A stretch of DNA of 64,000 bases, taken from NCBI GenBank assembly GCA_015068225.1, contig SVKX01000003.1, forward strand, positions 62,001-126,000, in the 5' to 3' direction. Below the pieces are notes generated by a model. The model saw nothing but the letters and a program-made list of their open reading frames with translations. It did no database searches and had not been told where the DNA came from. This stretch comes from Oscillospiraceae bacterium. Lineage in GTDB: Bacteria > Bacillota > Clostridia > Oscillospirales > Oscillospiraceae. Made by a program: the position numbers and the translations under genes. Shown here in pieces: positions 30,286 through 39,395 of this stretch (positions are counted from its first letter, which is position 1; every line of letters begins with the position of its first letter).

Positions 30286-31212
30286 TTATTCAATATGGCT
30301 GTGATTGTTGATATGATCGATGCAGTAGCAGTGATAGCCCTTGCAGCGGGAGCAGTAGCGGAATTCCAGCTCCGGATTGCTTACATCTGTCCGGCCGCAG
30401 ACGGTGCAGCGGTGGGTATAGGGCTCTTTCACCGTTGCAACGGTAGCTTCGTAAGAGCCGGCATTGGGGAAGGGGACAACCTTGGCCTTTTGCTGCTTGG
30501 GCGTTCTGCGGAACAGCCGGCGAGTATTGATCCGCCAGGACAGGGGGATCACATTCAGCACATCCTTGCCGAAGAACAGCAAATAGTTGGCAATGGCCAC
30601 CAGCGGGAACAGATTGTGGGGGAAGCAGAACAAAGGCACAGACAGATTGAAGACCTCGTAAAGTGTCAGTGCCAGATCCAGCAGCGCAAAGATCCATGCC
30701 TTCACCGGGATGATGAAAAACAGCAGGAAATGGGCGCTGGGGTACAATGTGGCATAGGAAAGGAACAGGCTGAGATTCAGATAGTAGCCCATGTTTTGGT
30801 ACAGCGGTTCAAAGGAATACAGGGTGTTGCCATCCGGAACCATGATCCCGCCAAGACACATGGCAAAAACATCCATCAGCAAAATACCGGAAAGGTAAAA
30901 CAGATTAAACCGCAATGTGCCCCAGACATTTTCGATAGCCCGGCCCAGAGAATAGTAGCACAAAAGGGAAATGGCAGTCATGAGGATGCTGCCGCCGGTA
31001 TAGGTCAGGGGGTAGGAGATCAGCCGCCATACCTGCCCCTGCAGGATCAGCGCTCGGTCAAAGCACAGAACATCATAGAGAATGCCGTTCTTGGAGGCCA
31101 TGGTGAATAGGTACACCAGTGCGCTTCCCAGAGAGACATACAGCATTAAATTGGGAATGCCTTTATCCCGGTGCTTGAAGCAAAACCGGTCAAAACGCTT
31201 GCGAAGGTTCAT
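30286..31212 (-). CDS. Rhomboid-like membrane protein, probably catalytically inactive, with C-terminal zinc ribbon
   Basis: The 308-aa protein has about six membrane helices with the rhomboid L1 signature GQVWRLISYPLTYTG (residues 58-72) and the late ATLYPSAHFLLFFIIPVKAW segment seen in rhomboid relatives. The expected GxSG serine motif of TM4 is missing at the corresponding place (GYYLNLSLFLSY), so proteolysis is doubtful. The C-terminus carries CTVCGR...CSRCKGYHCYC, a zinc-ribbon-like cluster. The ATG follows AGGAGAT. It is monocistronic and convergent with the glycosylase gene. Confidence 0.75.
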   Translation of the reverse strand: MNLRKRFDRFCFKHRDKGIPNLMLYVSLGSALVYLFTMASKNGILYDVLCFDRALILQGQVWRLISYPLTYTGGSILMTAISLLCYYSLGRAIENVWGTLRFNLFYLSGILLMDVFAMCLGGIMVPDGNTLYSFEPLYQNMGYYLNLSLFLSYATLYPSAHFLLFFIIPVKAWIFALLDLALTLYEVFNLSVPLFCFPHNLFPLVAIANYLLFFGKDVLNVIPLSWRINTRRLFRRTPKQQKAKVVPFPNAGSYEATVATVKEPYTHRCTVCGRTDVSNPELEFRYCSRCKGYHCYCIDHINNHSHIE

Positions 31213-31316
31213 TTAATCATCTCCTGAAAGAGGTTATCCCTATTCTAACAGCAATTGCACAAAAAGTCTATCACAGATTTGTGAATAAAAAATCCGAAAA
31301 TTATCGAAAACAGGGG

Positions 31317-31344
31317 TTGACATTTGAAAAAAATCAGATAGAAT
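31317..31344 (+). promoter_or_regulatory. Promoter of metK
   Basis: TTGACA - 16 nt - TAGAAT, immediately upstream of the SAM riboswitch. Confidence 0.75.
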
Positions 31345-31364
31345 AAACGGGAACTGCATATTCG

Positions 31365-31457
31365 CCTTATCAAGAGCGGTGGAGGGAACGGCCCGATGAA
31401 ACCCGGCAACCTACGAAAGCAAGGTGCCAAATCCGGCGGCAAACGAAAGATGAGGAT
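31365..31457 (+). promoter_or_regulatory. SAM-I (S-box) riboswitch
   Basis: P1 pairs CCTTATC (5') with GATGAGG (3'). Inside are the S-box hallmarks TTATCAAGAG, GGTGGAGGGA, GGCCCGATGAAACCCGGCAACC and AAGGTGCCAAATCC. A terminator follows directly, so binding of SAM should switch metK off by termination. Confidence 0.95.
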
Positions 31458-31467
31458 TCGATATACA

Positions 31468-31500
31468 CACACATCGAATGCCTCGATGTGTGGTTTTTTA
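31468..31500 (+). terminator. Riboswitch-controlled terminator before metK
   Basis: CACACATCGA and TCGATGTGTG form a 10-bp stem, followed by GTTTTTT. Confidence 0.92.
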
Positions 31501-31533
31501 TGTCATTTTGGATAAAAAAGAAAGGAAGTAAAC

Positions 31534-32679
31534 ATGGAAAAGATTTTATTTACCTCTGAATGTGTTACCTGCGGTCACCCCGACAAAGTGGCGGACTGCA
31601 TTTCCGATGCCATTCTGGATGCCTGCCTTGCCCAGGATCCCAATTCCCGGGTGGCCTGTGAGACCATGGTCACCACCAATTTCTGCCTGATCTGCGGCGA
31701 GATCACCACCACCGCTCAGGTGGACTATGCGGCAGTTGCAAGAGAAACCATCCGCAGAATCGGCTATGTCTATCCCGATGCCGGCTTTGATGCGGACTCT
31801 GTGGAGATCCAGTGCCGGATCCATACCCAGTCTGCCGACATTGCTCTGGGCACCAATGACGAAGTCGGCGGCGCAGGCGATCAGGGTATGATGTTCGGCG
31901 GTGCCTGCACCCAGACTCCGGAATTGATGCCCCTGCCTGTGGCGCTTAGCCGGGCCCTTGCCAACCGGCTGACGGAGTGCGTCCGCAGCAACGACCTGCT
32001 TCGTCCCGACGGAAAGACCCAGGTCAGCGTGGAATTTGATGAAAACGGCGAGGTCGTGGGTGTGGATACCGTGGTGGTGTCTATTATGCACAGCGCCGAT
32101 TTTGAAATGGAGGAGCTGCGCCGGTACATCCGGGAGGGTGTCATTGCTCCCGTACTGAAAAATTATGGCTTTGATATTGCCGATGTCTCCCACATCCATA
32201 TCAATCCCACCGGCAATTTTGTCATCGGCGGCCCCGACGGCGATACCGGTCTGACCGGCCGGAAGATCATCGTGGATACCTATGGCGGCTATTTCTCCCA
32301 TGGCGGCGGCGCGTTCTCCGGCAAGGATCCCACCAAGGTGGACCGCAGCGCAGCCTATATGGCCCGTTACATGGCCAAGAATCTGGTGGCAGCGGGCCTT
32401 GCCTCCCGGGTGCAGGTTCAGCTTGCCTATGCCATCGGCGTTGCCCAGCCCGTTTCCCTGCGGGTGGACAGCTTCGGCACAGGCCGAATCAGCGACGAGC
32501 AGATGACAACCCTTCTGCGGAAGACCTGCGATATGACCCCTGCGGGCATTATTCGCAGACTGCAGCTGCGCCGGCCTATTTACGCCCCCACGGCGGCAGA
32601 GGGCCACTTCGGCGTGGCAGACCGTCCCTGGGAGCAGACAGATCTGGCTCCTGTTTTGAAGGAACTATCAGGTGTATAA
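31534..32679 (+). CDS. metK: S-adenosylmethionine synthetase
   Basis: MetK makes SAM from methionine and ATP. The 381-aa protein has [16 protein letters not shown] near residue 14, the [12 protein letters not shown] motif near 110 and the [16 protein letters not shown] motif near 250. It is under the SAM-I riboswitch, which closes a feedback loop on its own product. RBS AAAGGAAG precedes the ATG. Its biased codon use suggests high expression. Confidence 0.98.
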   Translation: MEKILFTSECVTCGHPDKVADCISDAILDACLAQDPNSRVACETMVTTNFCLICGEITTTAQVDYAAVARETIRRIGYVYPDAGFDADSVEIQCRIHTQSADIALGTNDEVGGAGDQGMMFGGACTQTPELMPLPVALSRALANRLTECVRSNDLLRPDGKTQVSVEFDENGEVVGVDTVVVSIMHSADFEMEELRRYIREGVIAPVLKNYGFDIADVSHIHINPTGNFVIGGPDGDTGLTGRKIIVDTYGGYFSHGGGAFSGKDPTKVDRSAAYMARYMAKNLVAAGLASRVQVQLAYAIGVAQPVSLRVDSFGTGRISDEQMTTLLRKTCDMTPAGIIRRLQLRRPIYAPTAAEGHFGVADRPWEQTDLAPVLKELSGV

Positions 32680-32681
32680 GA

Positions 32682-32710
32682 AAAAGCGGCGCTTTGCGCC
32701 GCTTTTTTAT
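32682..32710 (+). terminator. Terminator of metK
   Basis: AAAAGCGGCGC and GCGCCGCTTTT form an 11-bp stem with TTT loop and a T-run. It overlaps the stop end of the convergent gene by a few bases. Confidence 0.88.
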
Positions 32711-35235
32711 GCTTTAAAATGCTTTTTCATTTCCTCGTGGGCTTGCTGCAGCTCCTGCTCCAGTTCCCGGGCGCTCATGCGCAGTACACCGGAGCGCAGG
32801 GAGCTCAGTTGCACCAGACCGTCAGAAGTAGCCACCCGCACATTGTAGTTGCTGCCGATCTGGTCTGCCAGCGATTCGATATAACTGTCGCCGGTCTCGT
32901 TTTCCCGGGTGTAGACCACCTGAATGTTGTGATATTGGGTCTTTTCTCCCGGATTGCCCTTGACCTTGTAGCCGTCAAATACCAGCACCACCCGGCATTT
33001 TTTGAAGCCGGCATAGCTGCTCAGCCGATCCATCAGCTGCCGGCGGGCGGCCTCCAGATCTTCTTTGGCAATGGCCGCCAGAGAATTCCATGCGAAGATG
33101 ATGTTATAACCGTCCACGATCAGGTATTGCTGCCGTGGCGGGCGAATGGAGATGGTCTCCGTGGCAGGACGGGTCTCAGGCTTGCGGTAGAGCTTGGTGG
33201 TCACCGAGCCGAATTCCCGCTGCATAATGGCTTCCAGTGTCTTGTCCTCCAGTCCCAGATTGCCTGTGACGATCCGGGGCTTTTCTGTTTTCAGACCGCT
33301 TTCCAGATGCATATAGTCCTTGACCTGATGCCATTTCACGGTAAAGCCAGCACCGTGGGCGCAGAAAACGGAATCCGGCGAATTTTCCAGATCCCCTTCC
33401 GGATCATAGGGGTGGGCTTCCAGCACGGCGGCGGTGTTGTGGCAAGGCAAATACCCCTCCAGCGTGACCTGCAGCCGCCCCCGCCCTTGGGTATAGGCGC
33501 TGAGCTGGTCGGCATAATCGGCAAGCTCTGATGCGGGCACCGTGCCTGTCAGCAGAGAGAAGCCTCCTTCTGCCTCCGGCGGTGCGAATTCACCGCTCAT
33601 GGCACGGATATCGGTGATGGCCCGACCAATGGATTCTGTGGGCACGGTCAGGGAAAACCGGTACCAAGGCTCCAGAAGGACGGACTTTGCCTGCATCAGG
33701 CCCTGCCGGATGGCCCGATAGGTGGCCTGCCGCATATCGCCCCCCTCTGTGTGCTTCAGATGGGCCTTGCCGATGAGCAGAGTGATCTTCATATCCGTAA
33801 TGGGTGCGCCCTGCAGCACGCCCCGATGGACCTTTTCGGAAAGATGCCCCATAATTAGGCTCTGATAGGGCGCTTCCAGAATGTCGGTGGAGCAGGTAGA
33901 GTCAAATACCAGACCGCTGCCCCGGGGCAGAGGTTCCAAAAGCAGGTGCACCTCGGCATAGTGGCGCAGAGGCTCATAGTGGCCCACGCCCTCGACAGTG
34001 TTTTCGATGGTCTCTTTATAAAAGATCCGGGGGCTGTCGGTGGTTACATCCAGATCAAACCGCTCTTTCACCAGACTGCGAAATACCTCCAGCTGGACCT
34101 TGCCCATGATCTGCACATGGATCTGTCCGGCTTCCCAGAGGATATGCAGCTGGGGATCTTCCTCCTCCAGAAGCCGAAGCTTGGGAAGCACGGTCATAGG
34201 ATCTGCACCGGCAGGAAGTGTCACCCGGTAGGTCATCACCGGCTCCAGAGAGGGAGCATTTCCCCGGGGCGCACTGCCAAGGCTTTGGCCGATATAGGTG
34301 GCGCTCAGGCCGGTGACCGCCACGGTCTGGCCGGCAAAGACCTCCTCCGGCGTGGAAAACTTATCGCCGGAGTACAGCCGCAGCTGGATAATTTTTTCCT
34401 CCAGCGGATCGCCTTTTTGGTTTACATAACTTATTGAGTTCCGAACCTTGAGGCTGCCGCCTGTGATCTTCAGCCAGGTTAACCGGCTGCCCTGCATGTC
34501 CCGGGAGATCTTGTATACCTGGGCCCCAAAGTTGGCACTTCGGCAGGGGCGTGGGGCATAGGCATCCAGTGTGCAGATAAATTCCTCCACGCCCTCTAAG
34601 CGCAGCGCAGAGCCAAAGCAGCAGGGGAACAGCTTCCGGTTTTCAACCAATGCCTGAAGATTGCCTTGGGTCACCGTGCCGGTTCCCAGATAGCTTTCCA
34701 GCAGCGCTTCGTCGCACAAAGCGGCATTTTCCGCAATTTTCTCCATAGGAGCGGAAAAATCCACACAGCCGGGGCTAAGCGTTTGCAGCTGCCGCAAAAG
34801 TTTCTCCTTTTCTGCGCCGGCCAGATCCATTTTATTGATAAACAGAAAAACCGGCACGCTGTAGCGCTCCAGCAGCTTCCAAAGGGTCAGGGTATGGGCC
34901 TGAATGCCGTCTGTGCCGCTGATCACCAGAATGGCGCAGTCCAGAATGGGCATGACCCGCTCCGCTTCCGGCCCGAAATCCACATGGCCGGGGGTGTCGA
35001 TGAGGGTGATGTCCAGCTGCTCGGTGGAAAGCAGCGCCTGTTTGGAGAAGATGGTGATACCCCGGGCCCGTTCCAGGGCATGGCTGTCCAGCAGAGCATC
35101 TCCGTGATCCACCCGCCCCAGATTTCGGCGAGCACCGCTTTGATACAGCAGCGCCTCGGACAGGGTGGTTTTTCCGGCGTCCACGTGGGCCAGCAGACCA
35201 ACGCAGCAAGGCGTCTTTTTTACTTGTTCAGGCAT
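32707..35235 (-). CDS. Tet(M)/EF-G-like ribosomal GTPase fused to a YacP/Rae1-type NYN endonuclease domain
   Basis: Residues 1-~640 are an EF-G-like translation GTPase of the ribosomal protection family. G1 AHVDAGKTT is at 16-24, G2 RGITI at 58-62, G3 DTPGH at 80-84 and G4 NKMD at 134-137, followed by domains II-V (for example GKVQLEV, LLEPWYRF, GRAITDIRAMSG). The Tet(M) domain IV tip sequence (SPVST) is not present; the tip reads EGGDMRQATYRA. A charged linker leads to residues ~702-842, a NYN/PIN-like domain of the YacP/Rae1 family with VDGYN (D708), VLVFDGYKVKG, ENETGDSYIE and TSDGLVQ acidic residues. Rae1 cuts mRNA in the ribosomal A site, so the fusion would place a nuclease on an A-site-binding GTPase. 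Tetracycline resistance is uncertain. Confidence 0.92.
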   Translation of the reverse strand: MPEQVKKTPCCVGLLAHVDAGKTTLSEALLYQSGARRNLGRVDHGDALLDSHALERARGITIFSKQALLSTEQLDITLIDTPGHVDFGPEAERVMPILDCAILVISGTDGIQAHTLTLWKLLERYSVPVFLFINKMDLAGAEKEKLLRQLQTLSPGCVDFSAPMEKIAENAALCDEALLESYLGTGTVTQGNLQALVENRKLFPCCFGSALRLEGVEEFICTLDAYAPRPCRSANFGAQVYKISRDMQGSRLTWLKITGGSLKVRNSISYVNQKGDPLEEKIIQLRLYSGDKFSTPEEVFAGQTVAVTGLSATYIGQSLGSAPRGNAPSLEPVMTYRVTLPAGADPMTVLPKLRLLEEEDPQLHILWEAGQIHVQIMGKVQLEVFRSLVKERFDLDVTTDSPRIFYKETIENTVEGVGHYEPLRHYAEVHLLLEPLPRGSGLVFDSTCSTDILEAPYQSLIMGHLSEKVHRGVLQGAPITDMKITLLIGKAHLKHTEGGDMRQATYRAIRQGLMQAKSVLLEPWYRFSLTVPTESIGRAITDIRAMSGEFAPPEAEGGFSLLTGTVPASELADYADQLSAYTQGRGRLQVTLEGYLPCHNTAAVLEAHPYDPEGDLENSPDSVFCAHGAGFTVKWHQVKDYMHLESGLKTEKPRIVTGNLGLEDKTLEAIMQREFGSVTTKLYRKPETRPATETISIRPPRQQYLIVDGYNIIFAWNSLAAIAKEDLEAARRQLMDRLSSYAGFKKCRVVLVFDGYKVKGNPGEKTQYHNIQVVYTRENETGDSYIESLADQIGSNYNVRVATSDGLVQLSSLRSGVLRMSARELEQELQQAHEEMKKHFKA

Positions 35236-35245
35236 AAAAAACGCC

Positions 35246-35286
35246 CCCCTTCATGGAAATGTACAAGCATTATACCATGAAAGGGG
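35246..35286 (-). promoter_or_regulatory. Promoter with flanking inverted repeat before the GTPase-nuclease gene
   Basis: The -10 box TATAAT (35269-35274, minus strand) lies between CCCCTTTCATGG and CCATGAAGGGG arms (35275-35286 and 35246-35256). A good -35 box is not evident (TCGACT with a long spacer). The repeat could be an operator or form a hairpin in the 5' leader. Confidence 0.5.
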
Positions 35287-35337
35287 ACGTAAAGTCGAGG
35301 GATAAACTTTGGTTTTTGTAAAAATGTAGAGGTGCTG

Positions 35338-36183
35338 TCAATAATACAGCTGCCGGATCACTGCCTCGCACTGGGCCGCGTCCATTCCGCACCGCATTTG
35401 GGGATGGTATAGCAGCTTCAGGATCAGCTTATCCTCTTCGGAAAGGCTTTGAGGCGTGGAAAAACCGGCGTAAATCACACTGTTCAGGCGAAGCTCCGTG
35501 TCGTTGATGGGACCAAGGCCGTTGTAGATCTCTTCCAGAATCACAGAATTCCGGATTTCCTGCTCCACATCCGTACGGTATCCGATCACGGCATCATATA
35601 TTTCATTCGCGCCGTTATACCAGAATGTAATGCCGCCATCTGTACCGGAGAAGTTATCGCCCATGAGGGTGAGATATTCTGCCGGACCGCAGAAATGAAT
35701 GCGCAGATTGGCAAGGTTGGGATCCTGAGTTTCCTGTATGCCCGGAAAGCCTTCTATTGTATTGAGCCAGTCCGCAAAAGTATCCAGCACATTCCTGTCC
35801 TTGTCTGTAGGGGTGCCGTAGCAGATATACCGGATGGGCGTTTCCCATCTTTGCAGCTTGGTGGGATCTCCCTGGTTGACGAATTCTGCGTCCAGACATA
35901 CTTCGTTAAAGTACAGGATCACATCCTCTACGCTGACATTGGGCATATACAGCTCAGAATGCTCCGGCATTACAGTGGGGGCTGTGGAGGGCTGCGTCGC
36001 AGCTCCGGTTGTTCCCACGGTTGATACGGTAGAGCTTGTTGCCGCCGAGCTTTCCGGCGTAGTTGCTCCGGTTGTCTGTCCTGTGGTGGACTGGGTGGCC
36101 GGTATATTCTGAGGAGTGCAGCCGGAAAACAGGCTCAGCACCAGAATCAAAACCATTCCTTGGAAAAGAAGTTTTTTCATCAT
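35338..36183 (-). CDS. Lipoprotein with DUF2927-like domain
   Basis: The 281-aa precursor has a signal peptide with lipobox FSGC (Cys about 22) and a long Thr/Ser/Ala/Gly linker (~25-70). A globular domain follows: RWETPIRYICYGTP, DTFADWLNTIEGFPG, NSVILEEIYNGLGPINDTE and SLSEEDKLILKLLYHPQM. These match the plan of DUF2927, a protease-like domain, although the zinc-type HE pair is VILEEIYN here and looks inactive. Two ATGs in tandem (36183 and 36180) follow AAGAGGTG; the second has the better spacing. It lies 34 bp after the metallo-beta-lactamase gene and may end that operon. Confidence 0.7.
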   Translation of the reverse strand: MMKKLLFQGMVLILVLSLFSGCTPQNIPATQSTTGQTTGATTPESSAATSSTVSTVGTTGAATQPSTAPTVMPEHSELYMPNVSVEDVILYFNEVCLDAEFVNQGDPTKLQRWETPIRYICYGTPTDKDRNVLDTFADWLNTIEGFPGIQETQDPNLANLRIHFCGPAEYLTLMGDNFSGTDGGITFWYNGANEIYDAVIGYRTDVEQEIRNSVILEEIYNGLGPINDTELRLNSVIYAGFSTPQSLSEEDKLILKLLYHPQMRCGMDAAQCEAVIRQLYY

Positions 36184-36217
36184 ACACCTCTTGTTAAATA
36201 AATGCCTGCAGGGCTTT

Positions 36218-37258
36218 TTATTTCATACATCGGGAACAAAGGGTATAGCCTGCGGCCATGGCATCTTCGTAGGAGTCGAAAATGACCTGATTTTTCTCTG
36301 CCGGCAGGCCGGAGCAGGTGGGAAGATGGAGCACACGGGAGTTCTTGTTGCCGATGTAATAGGCCGGCTGTCCCTGGGTAGGATCTTCCGGTCGGGCGGA
36401 GCCCTTTTCCCAGGAGAAGGTAACGGTCTTTCCGTCGCTGACCGCCAGGATCGTGCCCATCTCGTCGGTGCGGTAGAGCTGAACCTGGGCATCCCGCAGG
36501 CGGGACATGGGTTCCTCATGGGGGTGACCGTAGCTGTTGTCCTTGCCCACGGAGATCACGCCGTATTGGGGCATGACGGCTCTGAGGAACCGATAACCGG
36601 TGGAGGTGTTGCTGCCGTGGTGACCTACCTTCAGCACATCCGCGTGCCAGTTGTAATCGTCACCCCAGTGCTCCAGCATATCGTTTTCTGCCTCTGTCTC
36701 CATGTCGCCGGTGAAGAGGAACCGGGTTTCCCCCTGATCCACCCGCAGAACGAGGGAGGTATTGTTGGGCTCGGCATAGCTTTTCACCGGCCCCAGCACG
36801 GTGACGCAGGCGTTGCCCAGGAAAAAGTAGTCGCCGGGGGCAGGAATGGCGATTTCCAGCCCCTGCTGGTCAGTGTAGCGGACAAAGTCATCGAAAACAT
36901 CGGAAGCATAGGCCCGGGTAGGGGCCCAGACCCTGTCGGTGGGGAAGACTGCCAGTACACCGGGCAGACCGCCCACATGATCCTCATGGGCATGGCTGCA
37001 GACCACAGCCCGCAGCTGCTGTACCCCCTGCTTCTGCAGATAGCTGACCACCAGAGAGCTGTCAGCTTTGTTGCCGCCGTCAATGAGCATATATTCTCCA
37101 TTGCACTCCAAAAGGGCGCAATCTGCCTGCCCCACATCGATAAAGTGCACGGTCAGGTTGGTTTGGTTGTCCTTGGGCTGATCCTTGTCCTGAGCGGGAC
37201 AGCCCGTCAAGGTCAGCAGAAGGACAAATGAAAGAAGAAGAGAAAGTAGTTTTTTCAT
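36218..37258 (-). CDS. ComEC-type metallo-beta-lactamase-fold lipoprotein
   Basis: The 346-aa precursor has lipobox LTGC (Cys about 20). The hydrolase domain begins LTVHFIDVGQADCALL and has the metal motif HAHEDHVGG, then FLFTGDMETEAE and VGHHGS. These are typical of the soluble MBL part of ComEC/Rec2. A C-terminal ~45-residue module (YYIGNKNSRVLHLPTC...GYTLCSRC) resembles the short Cys-pair DNA- or metal-binding unit found on such nucleases. Its start overlaps the SDR stop by 4 bp (ATGA). An extracellular nuclease or phosphodiesterase role is inferred. Confidence 0.88.
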   Translation of the reverse strand: MKKLLSLLLSFVLLLTLTGCPAQDKDQPKDNQTNLTVHFIDVGQADCALLECNGEYMLIDGGNKADSSLVVSYLQKQGVQQLRAVVCSHAHEDHVGGLPGVLAVFPTDRVWAPTRAYASDVFDDFVRYTDQQGLEIAIPAPGDYFFLGNACVTVLGPVKSYAEPNNTSLVLRVDQGETRFLFTGDMETEAENDMLEHWGDDYNWHADVLKVGHHGSNTSTGYRFLRAVMPQYGVISVGKDNSYGHPHEEPMSRLRDAQVQLYRTDEMGTILAVSDGKTVTFSWEKGSARPEDPTQGQPAYYIGNKNSRVLHLPTCSGLPAEKNQVIFDSYEDAMAAGYTLCSRCMK

Positions 37259-38061
37259 TTTCTGCTTTCCGTTGTGAGGTGGCGGTTGTTTTTCGGCTTT
37301 TTCTGCTGATTCAGCCATGTATTCATGACCATGCTGTGGGGCAGCAGCTTCACCAGGCGCACTTGCATCCGCACCGGGAAACCGTGGATGGAGAAGTCCT
37401 TTTTGGTCCTGTACAGATCCTTAAGGCCCGTGGCCACCACATCGGCGGCTTCATACAGCCGGTCGTAATACTGCACCTCGCCTTGATTGCTCTGCAGGGC
37501 GTGGTTGAAAAACTCGGTTTTCACCCAGCCGGGGTTCATGCTCATCATCCGGATGCCTCTGGCTTTCAGCTCCCGGTTCATGGCCCGGCTGTAGCTGAGG
37601 ACCATGGCCTTGGTAGCGCCGTAGGTGGTGATGTAGGGAACAGGCTGCCAGGAGGAGTTGCTGGCCAGCTGCAAAATGTGGCTGCCGGCGGCCATATAGG
37701 GCAGGGTCAGTCGGGTCATCATGACTAAGGCCTTGCAGTTCAGGTCGATCATGCGGCATTCGTCTTCCAGGGATACCTTGTCGTAAGCGCCGAATTTGCC
37801 GAAACCTGCCGCGTTGATCAGAAGCTTTACATTGGGCTTTTCCTGGGATAGAAGCTGCTGATAGGCGGTGAAGCTTTCGCTGTCGCAAAGATCCAGCGGC
37901 ACAGGGCGGACGGGAACGGTGGATTCTGCTATCAAGGATTCCAGCGCGGACTTCCGGCGGGCAATGACCCAGATCTCGTCCACAGTTACGTATTGGGGAA
38001 GCTGCAGGACAAATTCCCGTCCCATACCGGAGCTTGCGCCGGTGACGATGGCGATATTCAT
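37255..38061 (-). CDS. Short-chain dehydrogenase/reductase
   Basis: The 268-aa Rossmann enzyme has TGASSGMG (7-14), an NAAGFG motif near 86, the active-site YGATK (Tyr/Lys) near 150 and an MNPGWVKTEF segment. It overlaps cca upstream and the MBL lipoprotein downstream by 4 bp each, so all three are translationally coupled. The substrate is unknown; the SDR class with a C-terminal hydrophobic extension often acts on lipophilic ketones. Confidence 0.9.
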   Translation of the reverse strand: MNIAIVTGASSGMGREFVLQLPQYVTVDEIWVIARRKSALESLIAESTVPVRPVPLDLCDSESFTAYQQLLSQEKPNVKLLINAAGFGKFGAYDKVSLEDECRMIDLNCKALVMMTRLTLPYMAAGSHILQLASNSSWQPVPYITTYGATKAMVLSYSRAMNRELKARGIRMMSMNPGWVKTEFFNHALQSNQGEVQYYDRLYEAADVVATGLKDLYRTKKDFSIHGFPVRMQVRLVKLLPHSMVMNTWLNQQKKPKNNRHLTTESRK

Positions 38062-39386
38062 GTTCGGTTACCTCCTGATCTTTGTGCTTCGGCAAGCAGT
38101 GCCTGCCGTGTATTTTCCAGTTTTTCTTCTTGAACCAGCTCCAGAAGCTGGTTCATGCATTCTCCGATCTTCGGGCCGGAAAAGCCCAGCGCCATCAGAT
38201 CGTGGCCGTTTACAGCCAGATCCCGAATATGCAGGCAGCTGTTTTCCTCCCGGATTTCCTCCAGAAGCTGCCGCACCAGAGGAAACTGTTTCAGCTCCTC
38301 CGGCATGCCGGTGCCCTTGCTGCCCATGTCTGCCTCCTGCAGGTGCAGAAGATCACCAACAGTTTCCTCTCCCAGCTTTCCCAGCCAGCGGCGCAGAAGC
38401 TTTTTGTCCGGCTGCAGACGGGTCATATGGTGGCGGATCAGAAGAAGTACCTGATCCCGCAGCTGGTTAGGGGCTTTCAGCCGGCGAAGGATCGCATTGG
38501 CCATTTCTTCGCCCAGCTCGGCGTGACCATAGTAGTGCCCCTGTCCGTCCTCTCCCATGGAGAAGGATGCAACTTTTCCCACATCGTGGAGCAGCGCCGC
38601 CCATCGCAGAGAAAGCTTTGGCGGAACAGTTTCCGTCACCAGAGCAATGTGGGTGTAGACATCATAAGCGTGGTGGCTGTTGCGCTGATCAAAGCCCACA
38701 GCACAGGCAAGCTCCGGGATCACCTGGGTGATCACAGGGGCAAAGCGGAGCAGGTCCTTGGCGTTTACCAAGGGCAGAAGTTTACATAACTCATCAAAAA
38801 CCCGTTCCCGGGCCAGATTTTCCATCAGAGACGCCAGCGTGAACATGGCGCTTTGGGTGGCGGCATCCGGCGTTAAACCATAGCGCACCGCAAAGCGCAC
38901 ACCCCGCAGGATCCGCAGGGAATCCTCCTGAAATCGATCTTCGGGCACACCTACCGCACGCAGAACCTTGTTTTCCAGATCCTGCCTGCCGCCAAAGGGA
39001 TCGGCAAGACCCCGGACGGGGGACCATGCCATGGCATTTACTGTAAAATCCCGGCGGGCAAGATCTGCTTCTATCCGGTCTACAAATTCCACCCAATCCG
39101 GATGGCGGTTGTCCTGATATGCACCCTCGGTGCGGAAAGTGGTGATCTCCACCACATTCTTTTCGGTGATCACACCCACCGTTCCGTGCTTTTCCCCTGC
39201 CAGCACCAGAGGCAGATCTGCAAATACGGCTTTTATCTGCTCTGGGATGGCGGCAGTGCACAGATCATAGTCGTGAGGGGTCAGACCCAGCAGGGAATCC
39301 CGCACGCAGCCGCCTACGGCATAGCAGGGGAAACCTGCATTTTCCAGCCGCTGGAGGCATTGCATCACATACTCCGGTAAAACCAT
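38058..39386 (-). CDS. cca: CCA-adding tRNA nucleotidyltransferase with HD domain
   Basis: The enzyme adds or repairs the 3' CCA of tRNAs. The 442-aa class II enzyme has AVGGCVRD (23-30) and the metal motif DYD (39-41), then RRDFTVNAM and DPFGG. The EDSLRILRGVRFAVRYG region is conserved, as is an HD domain (LLHDVGK) that may give phosphohydrolase activity. It lies within the six- or seven-gene minus-strand operon, 9 bp after a membrane protein gene. Confidence 0.95.
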   Translation of the reverse strand: MVLPEYVMQCLQRLENAGFPCYAVGGCVRDSLLGLTPHDYDLCTAAIPEQIKAVFADLPLVLAGEKHGTVGVITEKNVVEITTFRTEGAYQDNRHPDWVEFVDRIEADLARRDFTVNAMAWSPVRGLADPFGGRQDLENKVLRAVGVPEDRFQEDSLRILRGVRFAVRYGLTPDAATQSAMFTLASLMENLARERVFDELCKLLPLVNAKDLLRFAPVITQVIPELACAVGFDQRNSHHAYDVYTHIALVTETVPPKLSLRWAALLHDVGKVASFSMGEDGQGHYYGHAELGEEMANAILRRLKAPNQLRDQVLLLIRHHMTRLQPDKKLLRRWLGKLGEETVGDLLHLQEADMGSKGTGMPEELKQFPLVRQLLEEIREENSCLHIRDLAVNGHDLMALGFSGPKIGECMNQLLELVQEEKLENTRQALLAEAQRSGGNRT

Positions 39387-39395
39387 AGGCTGTCC

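Noticed and set aside
32707..35235. Calling this gene a tetracycline resistance determinant
   Set aside because: The GTPase is of the ribosomal protection superfamily, but the Tet(M) tip sequence is not seen and a nuclease domain is fused. Resistance cannot be supported.
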